From Crotalaria pallida (lineage: Eukaryota > Streptophyta > Magnoliopsida > Fabales > Fabaceae): 64,000 nt of DNA. Positions 35,455-46,845 of the stretch are shown here, in pieces. Below the pieces are notes generated by a model that was not told the origin of the DNA, ran no database searches, and saw only the letters and a program-made list of their open reading frames with translations. The stretch lies in assembly GCA_037953625.1 (NCBI GenBank), contig CM075651.1, positions 141,698,501 through 141,762,500 of the forward strand, in the 5' to 3' direction. Position 1 is the stretch's first letter; every line of letters begins with the position of its first letter. A program made the translations under genes and the position numbers.

Positions 35455-36655
35455 TAGGGGTGAGCATGGGACGGGTTGGGACGGGTTAGGTTGGACCCTT
35501 ACTTGTCCCGAAATGTTGCACGGGTCAATTTTTCAACCCGAATCCGTCCCTAATTAAAGAGGGACAAGGTAAGGACGAGTTCAAAATAGGACGGGTCCTC
35601 ATAGGGACAGGTCCGGGTTCACCCGGGACACGGATGAATAACATTAAAAAAAATTTCAAACCATTCAAATTTTGAAATTTGCATAATCTTTTTTGAATTC
35701 TATAACTAACCACAAGAAATATATTAATATTAATACTAATATAATTCCTTTAACAACAACAAAGTATAATTCTATAATTCGTTACTCATTGAAGAGAAGA
35801 ATTCGCCTTTGTTGATCCTGCACCATGCATATTCCGCCCATCCTTTTCTAATAAGTATGAGGAACTCCTGTATAACAAATGGAACCTTCTTTATTCACAA
35901 GGCATCTATAAAGAACTTCAGATTTCCATCATCATTTCAAAACAAAAAAGTCCTTTTTTTTTTAGAAAACAAACAAAGATACCAAGCCACAAGAAACATC
36001 AACCACATCTGCATAAAGGAAAAATCAAATCTACATATGCCACAATATGTCTGTATCTCACACACACTGTATTACGTAGTTACTTTTAGTTTTAGTGTTT
36101 TAGTGTTTTATATTTTTTATTTATGTTTTAGTTTTTAGAAATAAGAATAATAATTAGTAATTAAAAAGATGCAGTATTGATGAAACATTTTGGAGACAAT
36201 ATAATCAGTGTATTAATGTCATTGTTCAAACATAATGCAGTGCTAAACTATAACAACAGCTAGAAAGAGAAATTTGGTTCTTCAAAATACCAAAAAAAAA
36301 AACACCCTATTAATAATTTCACCCATGGTTGCTTCAATCAGGCTTGGAAAATTATATTATGAACTAATAAGTGAGAATTTGCTTAATTAATAAAGTTAAG
36401 TTTTGAGTATTCCACATGAACTTGTACTACTATCTGTGATTGTTTATTACATACCAATATTTAATTAATTAATTATAAGTTCGGGTCGGGTCCGGGTGAC
36501 CCGGGCATGAACCCGAACCCGTCCTTAGTAGGATCGGGTCTGTCCTTTTCTCACTCGGGTTTGTCCCTTTGAATGTTTGAAGATGGGTTCGACCGGACCC
36601 GAATCCGCCGGGTTGGGACGGGTCTCCGGGTAGGATCGGGTCATGCTCACCCCTA
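35455..36655. mobile_element. Non-autonomous hAT transposon, 1.2 kb
   Basis: TIRs TAGGGGTGAGCATG.. and ..CATGCTCACCCCTA flanked by the perfect 8-bp duplication CCAACAGT (35447-35454, 36656-36663), diagnostic of hAT. Subterminal regions are rich in CGGGT/ACCCG motifs in inverse orientation, plausible transposase-binding sites. A 109-codon ORF inside (35809-36138) has no recognised domain. Confidence 0.9.
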
Positions 36656-36717
36656 CCAACAGTCCTAGCCATAGCTAATATCAATGTACATGTAGAACCT
36701 AAGTATTCTCACCCTCA

Positions 36718-36718
<1 letters not shown>

Positions 36719-36767
<49 letters not shown>
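36719..36767. repeat. (CT)n microsatellite
   Basis: About 24 uninterrupted CT dinucleotides. Confidence 0.95.
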
Positions 36768-36769
<2 letters not shown>

Positions 36770-37010
36770 GATCGACCAGACCGGCCCGAATAAACCCGTA
36801 TTATGTCCGAGCATAAATAACAAAATTTGAGCCCGAAATATATCCGAGCTTTTTTAACCCGGCCCAGTCATGGTCCGAGACTGAAATCCGATCGGGTAGC
36901 TCGAATTGCCCGAATTGTTAGGCACTATGCAACACTAGCTTAGAAAAAAATTAACAATGGCCCATTTAGTAAGGCCCGTTATTCATTAAGGCTTAAGCCT
37001 TTAAGCCTTA

Positions 37011-37679
37011 GGTATGTTCGGCAAAACTAGCTTGTAGCTATGAGCTTGTAACTTGTAACTATGAACTTGTAACTTGTAGTTATGAGCTTCTAGCTTGTAG
37101 CTATTAAGCTAGCTAGGAGCTGTGAGTTTGTAGCTGAGAACTTATAGCTGTTTAGCTGACTATTTAAAATAATGTTGTTCGGCAAAACTAGCTTTTGAAG
37201 TAGCTAAAAGTTATTAAATGACCAAAAAGGACATACAACATTTTATTATTTTAAATTTTTCAAATTTTTTCTTTATTTATTAAATAGATAGTTAATTAAT
37301 TAATTAATTAAATATAAAATTATAAAATTATAGTTAATTAAATTCATTTTTTCTTAATTTATTAATTAAGTAGTTAATTAATTAATTATAACAAAATTAT
37401 TAAATTATTATTAATAATTAATTAAAGGGTAGTAAAATAATTTTAAATTTTGTTTGAGGATATAATTGGTATATGAATTATTGAAAGCTAGTTTAGTTTC
37501 TAGAAAGCTACTTCAAGTAGTTTTCTAAAAGCTAGCTTTCAAAAGCTACAAACTCCTTTTTTAAAAGCTATAAGCTCCTTTTAATTTGTGTTCACCGAAC
37601 GGGGCTCATAGCTTATTAACTGAATCTAAAAGTTCCTAACTAGCTAAAAAGCTCCTAGTTCCTGTTGTCGAACAGAGCC
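37011..37679. mobile_element. PIF/Harbinger-like MITE, family P1 copy 1
   Basis: GGTATGTTCGGCAAAACTAGC.. and ..TTGTCGAACAGAGCC inverted ends flanked by TTA (37008-37010, 37680-37682). The interior is rich in AGCTTGTAGCT/TAGCTATGAGCT units and ATTAATTAATT runs. A second copy is at 40135-40790. Confidence 0.75.
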
Positions 37680-37792
37680 TTAAGCTTAGCACCCCTCATC
37701 AGTTCACTGCTTCACTATGTTGTGCCTTATTTTCAAAGTTCACTACTTCAGTATCTCAGCAGTCATTCCAGCAGCAACTTAAATTCACTATG

Positions 37793-38206
37793 GTAGTGCC
37801 ATTGTATTTTTGGCCCGCCCGCACTCTGCCGGCAAAAAATGCGAGCGGGCATACCTGCCCGTAAAAATATTTAGGGTCTAATTTTCAGGCCCTGCCCGCC
37901 CAGGGCAGGCAGGCCCGTGGGTGGCCCGTGTTTTTAAAAAAAATTAATATTTGCTTCTTTGTTTTAGTACAATTTTTTTATAAAAAAAAAGTGCGGGCGG
38001 CCGAAAATCGCCCTCAAACTGTGTGTGACACTAAGGTGGTTTTCTTTTTTTTTTTTTAAATATTCAAGCCCGCGCGCCGCCCGCGAAAAATAACGGGCTG
38101 GGCGGACGGGCATGATTTAATTATTTTTGCCAAAACTTGTGCCCTGCCCGCAATTTTTTGCGGGCGGGCAGGGTCTATGGGCCAAGGCCCGTTTTGCCAA
38201 TGCTAC
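37793..38206. mobile_element. GC-rich TIR element
   Basis: The ends GTAGTGCCATTG..TTTTGGCCCG and ..GGGCCAAGGCCCGTTTTGCCAATGCTAC are imperfectly inverted. The interior carries CCCGCCCGC / GCGGGCGGGC blocks in inverse order, giving unusually GC-rich stem arms in an AT-rich region. Confidence 0.5.
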
Positions 38207-38499
38207 GACCCAGTACCCATTGCTATTTTGTATTTTGCAATGCAAAAATACAAACATGTCTGTGACAATTTAAGATTTTTTTATGTACCCAAAAAAATTT
38301 AAGAAATTTTTTGTTTGAAAAAAAGTTGTCGGGCGGCCCGTATAAGCCCGCTACCCGCATAGACCGGGTTTAGGCATGAATTTAGAGGCCCAATTTTTTC
38401 CCGAGCTTTTTTAGCCCGGCCCGGTCATGACCCGAGCCTGAAGCGGGCCAGCCCGAACCCGGTCGGATAGCTTGAATTGCCACCTCTACCCTCTTCGAT

Positions 38500-38637
38500 T
38501 GAACCCAACGTCATGATGGTGGTTAGGGAAGATGCTTTGGGGAAGACGCTGAAGAGGGAGAAGTAGGCTAAAGGGTTGTTGGGGAAGTGTGTGGAGAAAC
38601 TGAAGAAGAAGAACAAGAAAGTGTTGGAGTTTGATTT
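38500..38637 (+). pseudogene. Unidentified coding fragment
   Basis: One frame reads VMMVVREDALGKTLKRE.. then, after a TAG, AKGLLGKCVEKLKKKN and KKVLEF. The codon composition is gene-like and unlike the AT-rich surroundings. I do not recognise the parent gene. It may be an exon fragment carried by a transposon. Confidence 0.35.
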
Positions 38638-39150
38638 GTTGGAATAATGGCTAGTCCCACATTGCTCATATTTAGTTAACTTTTAGTCTTTATATATACT
38701 TATTCCCTTCCCACTAGCAAATATCTAATTGGGTTTTTGGGATGGTCATATTAAGCCCAAATGTCACACGCGCGCCGTTGTTCGTTCGGGCGTGGCGGGG
38801 CATGAGTGTTCGGGTCCTCTTTTTGGAAGGCCACGGACCAAACTTCTTTTTGTAATTTTTGCATGTTTTTGTAAATGGTCGTTGTGACTTTTATGGGGTA
38901 TTATTTAGCCATTTCTCCTATAATGATTCAGCCATAAGTGAGGTGGTCGTTTTTTTTATTTTATGACTCATTAACTCGTTGTCTTCTGACTATTGGAGGC
39001 TTAGCTGCATATGTTGAGCTATATATAAAACCCTTGTTTTGTCTTCCAAAAACACATAAACGAAATACTACTCTTTTTTTTCTGAGTAATCTTCATTCTT
39101 TGTGAGAGTCTAAACGTCCACCGACCCCACCGTTCCATCGTCTCCATGAA
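38638..39150 (+). mobile_element. Probable LTR fragment or solo LTR, unrelated family
   Basis: Begins TGTTGGAATAATGGCTAGTC, a start typical of plant Copia-type LTRs, and contains TATATAAAAC near 39023. No matching second LTR or PBS was found in the window; the end is uncertain. Confidence 0.35.
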
Positions 39151-39533
39151 TATCAATTGGGACTTTGAAGTGAATAAACCAGATTGCATGTACTTGGAAC
39201 CGACTGTTGGGATTTAGGTCTTGCATGTACCGATCGGCCATGGATTCACGACCTCCAACCTTCCTCTATTTATTCCATACCGATTTGGAGTGAGGCAAAG
39301 AATTGGGTGAGTAACGATCGACGTGTGGATGAGCGATGTTTGGCAAGGAAGTCATGGAAGAAGGGAAAGGGTGTAGGAGAATGATTGGGTGAAACCAGAG
39401 AGAAAAGGAGAGAAAGATTAATGGAGTAGGAGAAGAGAGAGAACAAGCGTGGGAGAATGGTCTGAGAGGGATAAAAGTGATGGAGTGAATATGTGAGAAA
39501 GAAAATGGACTTATCATTGCTAGGCGATGGTAG

Positions 39534-39573
<40 letters not shown>

Positions 39574-40134
39574 AAAATATAAAAGTGTGGGGTTGTGAGA
39601 CTCATTTAAGAATGAAAGTTGAGTTTAGGGATAGAGTAAAAAAGTAGATATGGTGCTTAACTTGTGGAGATACATAAAAGATAATAAAATAACAAATGGG
39701 ATCTACTTAAGAACAAAAATGGGGTTTAGGAATGTGAATGCTCTTAAGGGATTGAGGGTTGTTGAATGGAAAGAGAATGGTGTTAGGAAATGGACTTCAA
39801 GGGATTTTGTTTTGTTTTGTTTTTTTTCTTCTCTATGGCTTGTTTGTCTCTTGTTTAAGTTAGATTTTGGTTTCTATTTCATTGATGATGTATGTATGTT
39901 CAAATGGGTTCTTAATTTACTTAAGGCTTAAGATTTTGGTTTCATTGATGTTATTTAAAAGGGTGAAGGTGCATAGTGTACTATTATGTTTTATTTTTAA
40001 GTAATTTAAATGTACTAAGTTGTATTCATGAAATAAAACTATAATTATCTTTTTCAAAAATAATTGGCTTATGAAGCTTTGTTCTAAAAAGTTCATTAGA
40101 ATTTGGATCTTAAATTCTGAAGAAGGTCTGTTCG
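39151..40134. other. Intergenic; (TA)n microsatellite
   Basis: (TA)n at about 39537-39571. ORFs at 39184 and 39650 lack known domains; no gene is called. Confidence 0.4.
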
Positions 40135-40790
40135 GCAAAACTAGTTTGTAATTGTGAGTTTGTAACTTGTAGTTATGAGGTTCTAGTTAGTAGATGTTAA
40201 GCTAGCTAGGAGCTATGCATGTGCTTGTAGCTGAGAGCTTAGCTTATAGCTGTTTAGCTGACTATTTAAAATAGTGTTGTTCGGCAAAACTAGTTTTTGA
40301 AGTAGCTAAAAGTTATTAAATGACCAAAAAGTACATGCAACATTTTATTATTTTATTATTTTTAAATTTTTCATATTTTGTATTTATTTATTAAATAGAT
40401 AGTTAATCAATTAATTAATAAATAAAAGATAAAAATTTTAAATTATAATTAATTAAATTCATTTTTTTTCTTAATTTATTAATTATGTAGTTAATTAATT
40501 AATTAATTATAACAAAATTATTAAATTATAATTAATAATTAATTAAAGGGTAGTAAAATAATTTTATATTTTGTTTGAGGGTATAATTGGTATATGAATT
40601 ATTGAAAGCTAGTTTAGTTTCTAGAAAGTAGCTTTCTAAAAGCTAGCTTTCAAAAGCTACAAGCTCTTTTTTTAAAAGTTATAAGCTCCTTCTAATTTTT
40701 GTTCACCGAACGGAGCTAGTAGTTTATTGACTAAATCTAAAACCTCATAGCTAACTAAAAAGCTCATAGCTCGTATTGTCGAATAGAACC
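40135..40790. mobile_element. PIF/Harbinger-like MITE, family P1 copy 2
   Basis: GGTCTGTTCGGCAAAACTAG.. and ..TATTGTCGAATAGAACC flanked by GAA (40132-40134, 40791-40793). It aligns with 37011-37679 throughout, including the ATTAATTAATT block. Confidence 0.75.
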
Positions 40791-40793
40791 GAA

Positions 40794-42100
40794 GTCAAGA
40801 ACTCGATTAAAGAAGAGAAAAGTATGGAGATTTAGGAATTTATAACCATTAAATTTTTTATTAACTAAAAAATAATTAAATTAAAAAAATAATCCGAATT
40901 AAAAAATGGATCATGTAACTAGTGTGATGTGGTACTACGTCAACCATATTAGTACTTGACTAACACCGCTTGATAAAAGATCCAGCTGTAACGTAGATCA
41001 ACGTATAAGGAGTTGGAAAAAAAAAAAGAATAAGGATTGATTCTAATGAATCTCAAAATTTAGAGATTAAATACGTAAATAAATCCGAAAAAAATAGTGA
41101 TATCACTTTTTGACATATTAATAATTTTATGTACCAATTTATTTTTTCTGCAATCTTTTATCCATAGATTTTAGGGCATTGATAAAGAAATAAAAATTGG
41201 TAAAAAAAAATTGGAAGATAAAGTGGGTGCTATGTTAGGAAACTGGCTACATTTTATATTTTATTAAATGATAATAAAAAATATTTCAGTAAAGAGCTAA
41301 TTGGTAATTGATAATAAAAAATATTTCAGTAGGTAGTTCATTTGGTAAAATTAGGAACATGGAGTCGGAATTGAATACTTGGTTACGAAACTTAGTATAT
41401 GAACTTATTCTTCTTTTTTTTTTATAGGTTATTAGTTTTTTTATTATTTTTGGTTTATTAGCGTAGTATTTGATTTTTAAATTTCTGAAAACTATATTTT
41501 ATATAGATTATCTGTATTTTTTTGGCTATATTTTTAAAACAAAAATGATACATACACCTTTAAAATCAATTGATAAATATGCTTAGTTGCTTACAATAAC
41601 ATTAAAAAAAAATATATCTATCACAAAGTGGTAATTTAATTTAAGTGAAAATTCATATTCAATTATTTCTTTAATTATTTAGTATTTAATGATTATATTT
41701 ATTTTTTTAAATTCAATTTTTTTCTCATCAATCATTAATCATAAATTTAAATTAACGCGTTTGATTAAATTTTTTCCTCGATAAATTTAATAATAATAAA
41801 TTTCAAAATTAGTATAATAATCAATTTTAATTTTCTCAATCAATCATCTTCCTTATATTTTTTTTAAAACTTGGAAAAGCTTTTTTTAAGGATACATTTT
41901 TTTAGAATTTATATCAACGATCATAAAATTATGTCTATTTTTCATACTCCATATGTCTCAAAATTTTATTACTTTTTTAAAATCAAAGAAAAAATAATAC
42001 AGTTAATACATATATTGCCTCCAAATAAAAGTTATACCATGCATATTACTCATTAATTAAAATGAATAAGACACAAACTTTAAAATCATTATAATTAATA
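40794..42100. other. Intergenic, nothing recognised
   Basis: AT-rich, with no credible ORF. Confidence 0.45.
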
Positions 42101-42385
42101 CTCCATCCGTTTCAGATGTAGTGTTTTGAGGTTATGCGCGAGTTTTAAAAAAATGATTAAATGATGTAAGAATTTGGTGTATTTTGACTATAATGCCCAT
42201 ATATAATCATTATTGAAGAAAAATAAAGATATTGATTGAAAGTGAAAAAAAGAGTGTAATAAATATGAGTGTGTTGGGAAAAATAGCATTAATTATAATT
42301 ATGTATTGAGTTTTTTTAAAAAAACAATACATATAAAACATGAGACAAAAACTCCATAAACACTACATATATGAAACGGAGGGAG
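42101..42385. mobile_element. Stowaway MITE
   Basis: CTCCATCCGTTTCAGATGTAG.. and ..ACTACATATATGAAACGGAGGGAG, flanked by TA. About 285 bp, well preserved. Confidence 0.82.
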
Positions 42386-44440
42386 TAAATACATTACCGC
42401 TAATTACTTTTAAACAAGAAATCTAATAAGTCACAATTATTACCGATAATTTTTTAAACACGAAATCTAATAATGCAAAATGTGAAAATTTAAGATCCAA
42501 AATCATCAAATAAAAATTTGAGAGACTAAAATTATCAAATTAAGAGATTTTTCAATTTAATTTCTATTTGGTTGAACGAAACTTCCGCGAAGTAGCACCA
42601 TTTTTTTTTTAAAAAAAGGCAATAATACTAACTAAGTGTGTGTTTAATTTTTTTTTTCTAAATCGATTAATGAACTTTATAAGCTATTATTTTGAAATGA
42701 AAATTATATATTTAAGGAAATAAAATATTGATAGGAAATTCAGATGATAATTTCCTTTTGATAAACAATTGTTTTTTGTGTTTTAATAGTGTCTAATTTG
42801 AAACGCTCCCTTGACTTTATTAAAAGAAACAATTTTTTATGTACAAGACCCAGAATAGTCGATTGATACTTTATATGTTTCATAAGTTATATGATTTAAG
42901 GTTATATACACGCATTAAAAAAATATCAAATAATATAAGAGTTTTGTATATTTTTACTAAAATATCATATTATAATTATCAGCAATTCTTATCATTAATT
43001 GGATCACAAATTTACTCGAGCATTTTCCATTATATTAAAATCATTTATAGGTTTAAAGGGAAAAAAATAGGATGCTATAAACGAAGGTATAATAAAAACT
43101 AGCTCTTATCTCGTGCAATGTACGAGTTGTTGATATTTTAATTTTTTTATATTAAATATTTTAAATTAAAGATTACTATTATTTTTATTATAAAGTAAAG
43201 ATTATTATTAAACAACAACCAAAAATAATTATATAAAAAGGTAGAAGTTCAAACCAAACCCTACACTTAAAAGAGGACCTCGTTGATAAATTTTGTACTT
43301 CCTCATATAAATAAAACCCTTTTTATTTCATATATTCCTTATTTATTTTGTGGATAAATTGACATTTTTATTTATGATTATCGACTTTATTATGATAAAT
43401 CAAAATTAAATCAGAATTAAACATTATGATCTTTTTTGTTTGATGATATTATGAGATAAATCTTTTATTTTTATGTAATGGATGAAGTAGTTTTTTTTTT
43501 TACAATTAGTTTTACGCGACAAGCATGGTGCCTTGAATGAACGTCTTTTTATATATAGATAGTAGATAAAGTGCAATTACGCATTGAAGTTTTCTTTAAA
43601 AAAAATAATATATGAGACAAGACAAAAACAAAAACAGAACAAGATAACTTATGAAACGAAAGAATAGAAAAAATGAGTTTTTTAAACATAATGTCAGAAA
43701 TTTGATTCATGTTATGTGTATGAAAAATGGCTTTATTGGTAGATATAAAACTTATTTCGATGATCTTTACCCGTTGAAAAAGGATTAGTCCCTATCCATT
43801 TTTGGGAGGACGCTCTTGGTTATTTAGAAAACATATTTATGTTCATTTTAAATAATTTATATTATCTGAAATGAATTTCTGTCAATATATTCAAATATAA
43901 ATATAATTTATTTATTTTGTACACCAAAAAAATATAAAATTATTTTATTATTATAATAAATAAATTATAAATACTATATATAATTATTATAAAATAATTA
44001 TACTATTATTGTATAATTTAATGTTATTCCTATATATAAATATGATTTATAAAATTTGTTATTAAATTTAGATACTTATAAAATTTATAAAATCATTTAA
44101 TTTTGTTATAATATAATTATTTAATTTATATATTTAAATAAGTTGAATTTTTTTATATAAAAAGAAGGAGATAACAAATACATTTGTATAAGCTGGGATA
44201 ATAACAAATTACTATTATCCATGGTATTAAAAGAAAAATATTATCCAGGGTATGATATGTTCAACAAGTGTCCTTGATGAAAGGGGCATCATGAAGTCAC
44301 ATAACGAAGGTAAGTGATGCATCTAATTCCAACTCCCTTTCCTATTCCCCATATATACCTCTTTGGAATTATCTCAACCTTTCATATAAAATCTCATGAT
44401 TATCATCATCCCTAAGATCAAACGGTTTAGAACCCCACTT
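42386..44440. other. AT-rich intergenic, possible degenerate elements
   Basis: No gene. A stretch at 43101-43130 (CTTATCTCGTGCAATGTACGAG) and a CTTTTTATATATAGATAG motif near 43545 look like ends of an old repeat, but I could not define it. A Stowaway-like trace (ACTTCCTCATATAAATAAAACCC) lies near 43299. Confidence 0.35.
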
Positions 44441-44443
44441 TTC

Positions 44444-44537
44444 AATTAGGATTAGGATTAGGATTAGGATGTTTTCTTCAAAAAAAAAAAAAAAAAAAAA
44501 AAAGAAAAGAAAAGAAGAAGAAGAAGAGGAGGAGGAT
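44444..44537 (+). repeat. (GGATTA)n run and long purine tract upstream of SAUR
   Basis: Four AGGATT units at 44447-44470 are followed by an almost uninterrupted purine strand from 44480 to 44535 (A-run, then GAAAA, GAA and GAG units). It lies about 360-450 bp before the SAUR start codon. Confidence 0.8.
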
Positions 44538-44774
44538 GTTTTCAATTATGAATAACAATCTTTAGCCTTATATCTATGTCCTTTCAAGTGATTAAGTAGA
44601 ATAGAGATAAATGTAACAAAAAAAATTAAAATTATTACTATCGGTCAAAATCTTCAAAACTTATCTAATAACCATAACCATTAGTATAATAAGTATATCT
44701 CTAGTGACCATCTCATAAAATAATTTAAAAAAAAATAATTAAACAATTGACAAATTATTTGACCTATATATCCA

Positions 44775-44782
44775 TATATAAA
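44775..44782 (+). promoter_or_regulatory. SAUR TATA box
   Basis: TATATAAA in CCATATATAAAGCC, 109 bp before the ATG. It would give a 5' leader of about 75-85 nt, normal for SAUR genes. The leader ends in a T-rich stretch and GCAGAG before ATG. Confidence 0.6.
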
Positions 44783-44890
44783 GCCGGTTGTTGTTATACG
44801 TGTTCTCAATTACAGTTTCTCGTGAAAACACTCACTCACTCACAAACTTTGAGTCTTTTATTCAGTCTTCTTTTTTTTTTGTTTGCAGAG

Positions 44891-45235
44891 ATGGGTTGTG
44901 CAGACAAGAGTCCAAAGAGTTTCAATTTGCATCGCCATCTTCATCATCACCATCATCATAATCCTCATCATGGTGAATGGAAGAAGCAGGTTCCAAAAGG
45001 GTGTACGGCAATCAAGGTTGGTGGTCAAGGAGAAGAGAAACAAAGATTCGTGGTTCCTATTGTGTATTTCAATCACCCTCTCTTCATTCAGCTTTTGAAG
45101 GAGGCTGAAGAAGAATATGGTTTTGATCAGAAAGGAACCATCACTATCCCTTGTCATGTTGAGCAATTCAGAAACGTTCAAGGTTTGATTGATAGGGAAA
45201 TTTCCCACCACCATGTTCGTTGTTTTGGTTTCTGA
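44891..45235 (+). CDS. SAUR family auxin-responsive protein (SAUR32-like)
   Basis: An intact, intronless 114-residue protein. The reading frame stays open upstream, but 44891 is the first ATG and it follows a plausible leader and TATA box. The N-terminus MGCADKSPKSFNLHRHL has a striking histidine run (residues 14-23), then QVPKGCTAIKVGGQGEEKQ, RFVVPIVYFNHPLFIQLLKE, EEYGFDQKGTITIPCHVEQF, and the C-terminus HHHVRCFGF. Domain order and length match SAUR32-like proteins, linked in other plants to apical hook and cell-expansion control downstream of auxin; this role is inferred from family. It shares its core with the minus-strand SAUR at 25022-25393, though they differ enough not to be a recent tandem copy. 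Confidence 0.93.
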   Translation: MGCADKSPKSFNLHRHLHHHHHHNPHHGEWKKQVPKGCTAIKVGGQGEEKQRFVVPIVYFNHPLFIQLLKEAEEEYGFDQKGTITIPCHVEQFRNVQGLIDREISHHHVRCFGF

Positions 45236-46845
45236 TGAAGAATGAAGAATTCTCATAAAAAAAGATTGTTCTTTGAATCTTGACCTTGAAAATCATGGCT
45301 TATTTTTAATGATTAAATGGTCATGTAAAATTCTAGTTTTTTTTTTCTTTAGGTTTATTTGTTTTTCTTTTCTTTTCTTTTTTATCTTGTTAGGTTTAGA
45401 ATGTTGCATCCTGCAATTGTAGTTACTTTCTTATATTTCAATTAAGCAACGGTATGCTTCTTTTTTAATTTCTTGAAGATATTTCTCCAGGGTTGGAATA
45501 ATTGGTACACTACGATTACGGAAAGAAAAGAACAAAATTGAGTGCAAGTAGGACCACAAATAATATGTGTTTAATTTCTTTTTCTTTCTTTCTTTCTTTC
45601 TTTCGAGTCACTGAAATTGCCATAATCAAATGGGTCTCTCATCGCCACATGTTTCTTTGATTTTCTTGATTGCTTTGTTATTTTGGGATAGTAATAATCA
45701 GATTACATTTAATCTCTTTAGTCTTTCTTTTATGATATGATGATAATCGTTACTTAAATAATTCTTTTTTATTTTGGTGAACGTTACTTAAATAATTCTT
45801 ATCGTTAGACATCAAATCAAATATGTGCCTTTATTTTTTATTAGATGAAACCTTAGCTTATCTGGGTGAACCTTTGTGTGTGTTAGTGTGTCTTGGAAAT
45901 ATGGACTAGAATCCAGAAAGAGGAATATTGAAGTCTGCATTGAGAAAAATTGAAGACGAATATTGGGGTATGGGGACCATTATTCTGGGTCTGAATTCTG
46001 AATGAGTGAAGAGTCCCAGTATTGAAAATTTCCTTTTTTCCTCAATATTAAATTAGATGCTATTTTGACTATTTTCCAAAAAAAAAAAATTATTAAAATA
46101 GATGGTATTTTCTTTTTATGTTCAAAAAATAGATGGTATATAAGTTATCACATGATGTCACATTATTTCTTTATTTATATAATATATTTTTTTTATCTCT
46201 TCAACGTCCCAGTATATATTTATTTTAATTTAAATTTATATAGAAATATTTTAAAATATATAATTTTATTCATATAAAAATAAAATGTCTTCAAATATGC
46301 ATGTTAAAAAACATTATTGTCTAGATGACTTTGAATTAGGTAGGCGATGGAGAAAGACAAACTAAAAAGGTGTCCGTGGGTGGGTGCATGACTTCCACGT
46401 TTGGTTAGGCTGTGGTGTTTGCTGATTTGTATCCAAGGCAACATTTAATTGAAGAGTAACCCTCCACCGTGCTAGGGGGAACAGTTTAAGGACCCTTACC
46501 ATTGAATTCAATTCAACTTTGGTTATGGTTCTGGAATATTATATCAAATTATTTTCACTGTCATATTTGGATGCTAGAGTGCTAGTTTGTACGTATAAAA
46601 TAGACACTGACTAATTTTATTTTATCATATATAAGGGCCACAAGAGAATCTCCACCCCACTGAGATAGAGGTAGGTGACTAGGTCCACTTTGCACCCCCT
46701 TCTAGTTTTTATTTTTAATGGAAAGATAAGATAGTACTAGTTCGTTTTTATAAGTTGATCATCATATTTTATAAGAATTATTTTTTTCCATATACAAATT
46801 ACTTTATTTTTTTAAGAGATATTTAATTTTTTTGTCCTAACCTAT
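45236..46845. other. SAUR 3' flank; no further gene
   Basis: Contains a (TTTC)n run near 45580-45604. No ORF with recognisable domain and no transposon ends were found up to the Ogre LTR. Confidence 0.5.

Larger units (their letters stand above)
36768..38486. mobile_element. Composite of hAT-like remnants with nested MITEs
   Basis: The segments 36775-36920 and 38330-38486 are related (..CCCGAGCTTTTTTAGCCCGG.. and ..GGATAGCTTGAATTGCC), and the second ends in CCACCTCTA, the inverse of the TAGAGGTGG end seen at 4786. Two other elements (37011-37679 and 37793-38206) sit inside. I read this as a hAT-type element or two tandem copies repeatedly invaded; outer boundaries are uncertain. Confidence 0.45.

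Noticed and set aside
44447..44470. Interstitial telomere repeat
   Set aside because: Units are AGGATT, not the plant telomere TTTAGGG.
44858..45256. 132-codon ORF antisense to SAUR
   Set aside because: Mirror of the SAUR coding frame; the sense frame matches the SAUR domain.
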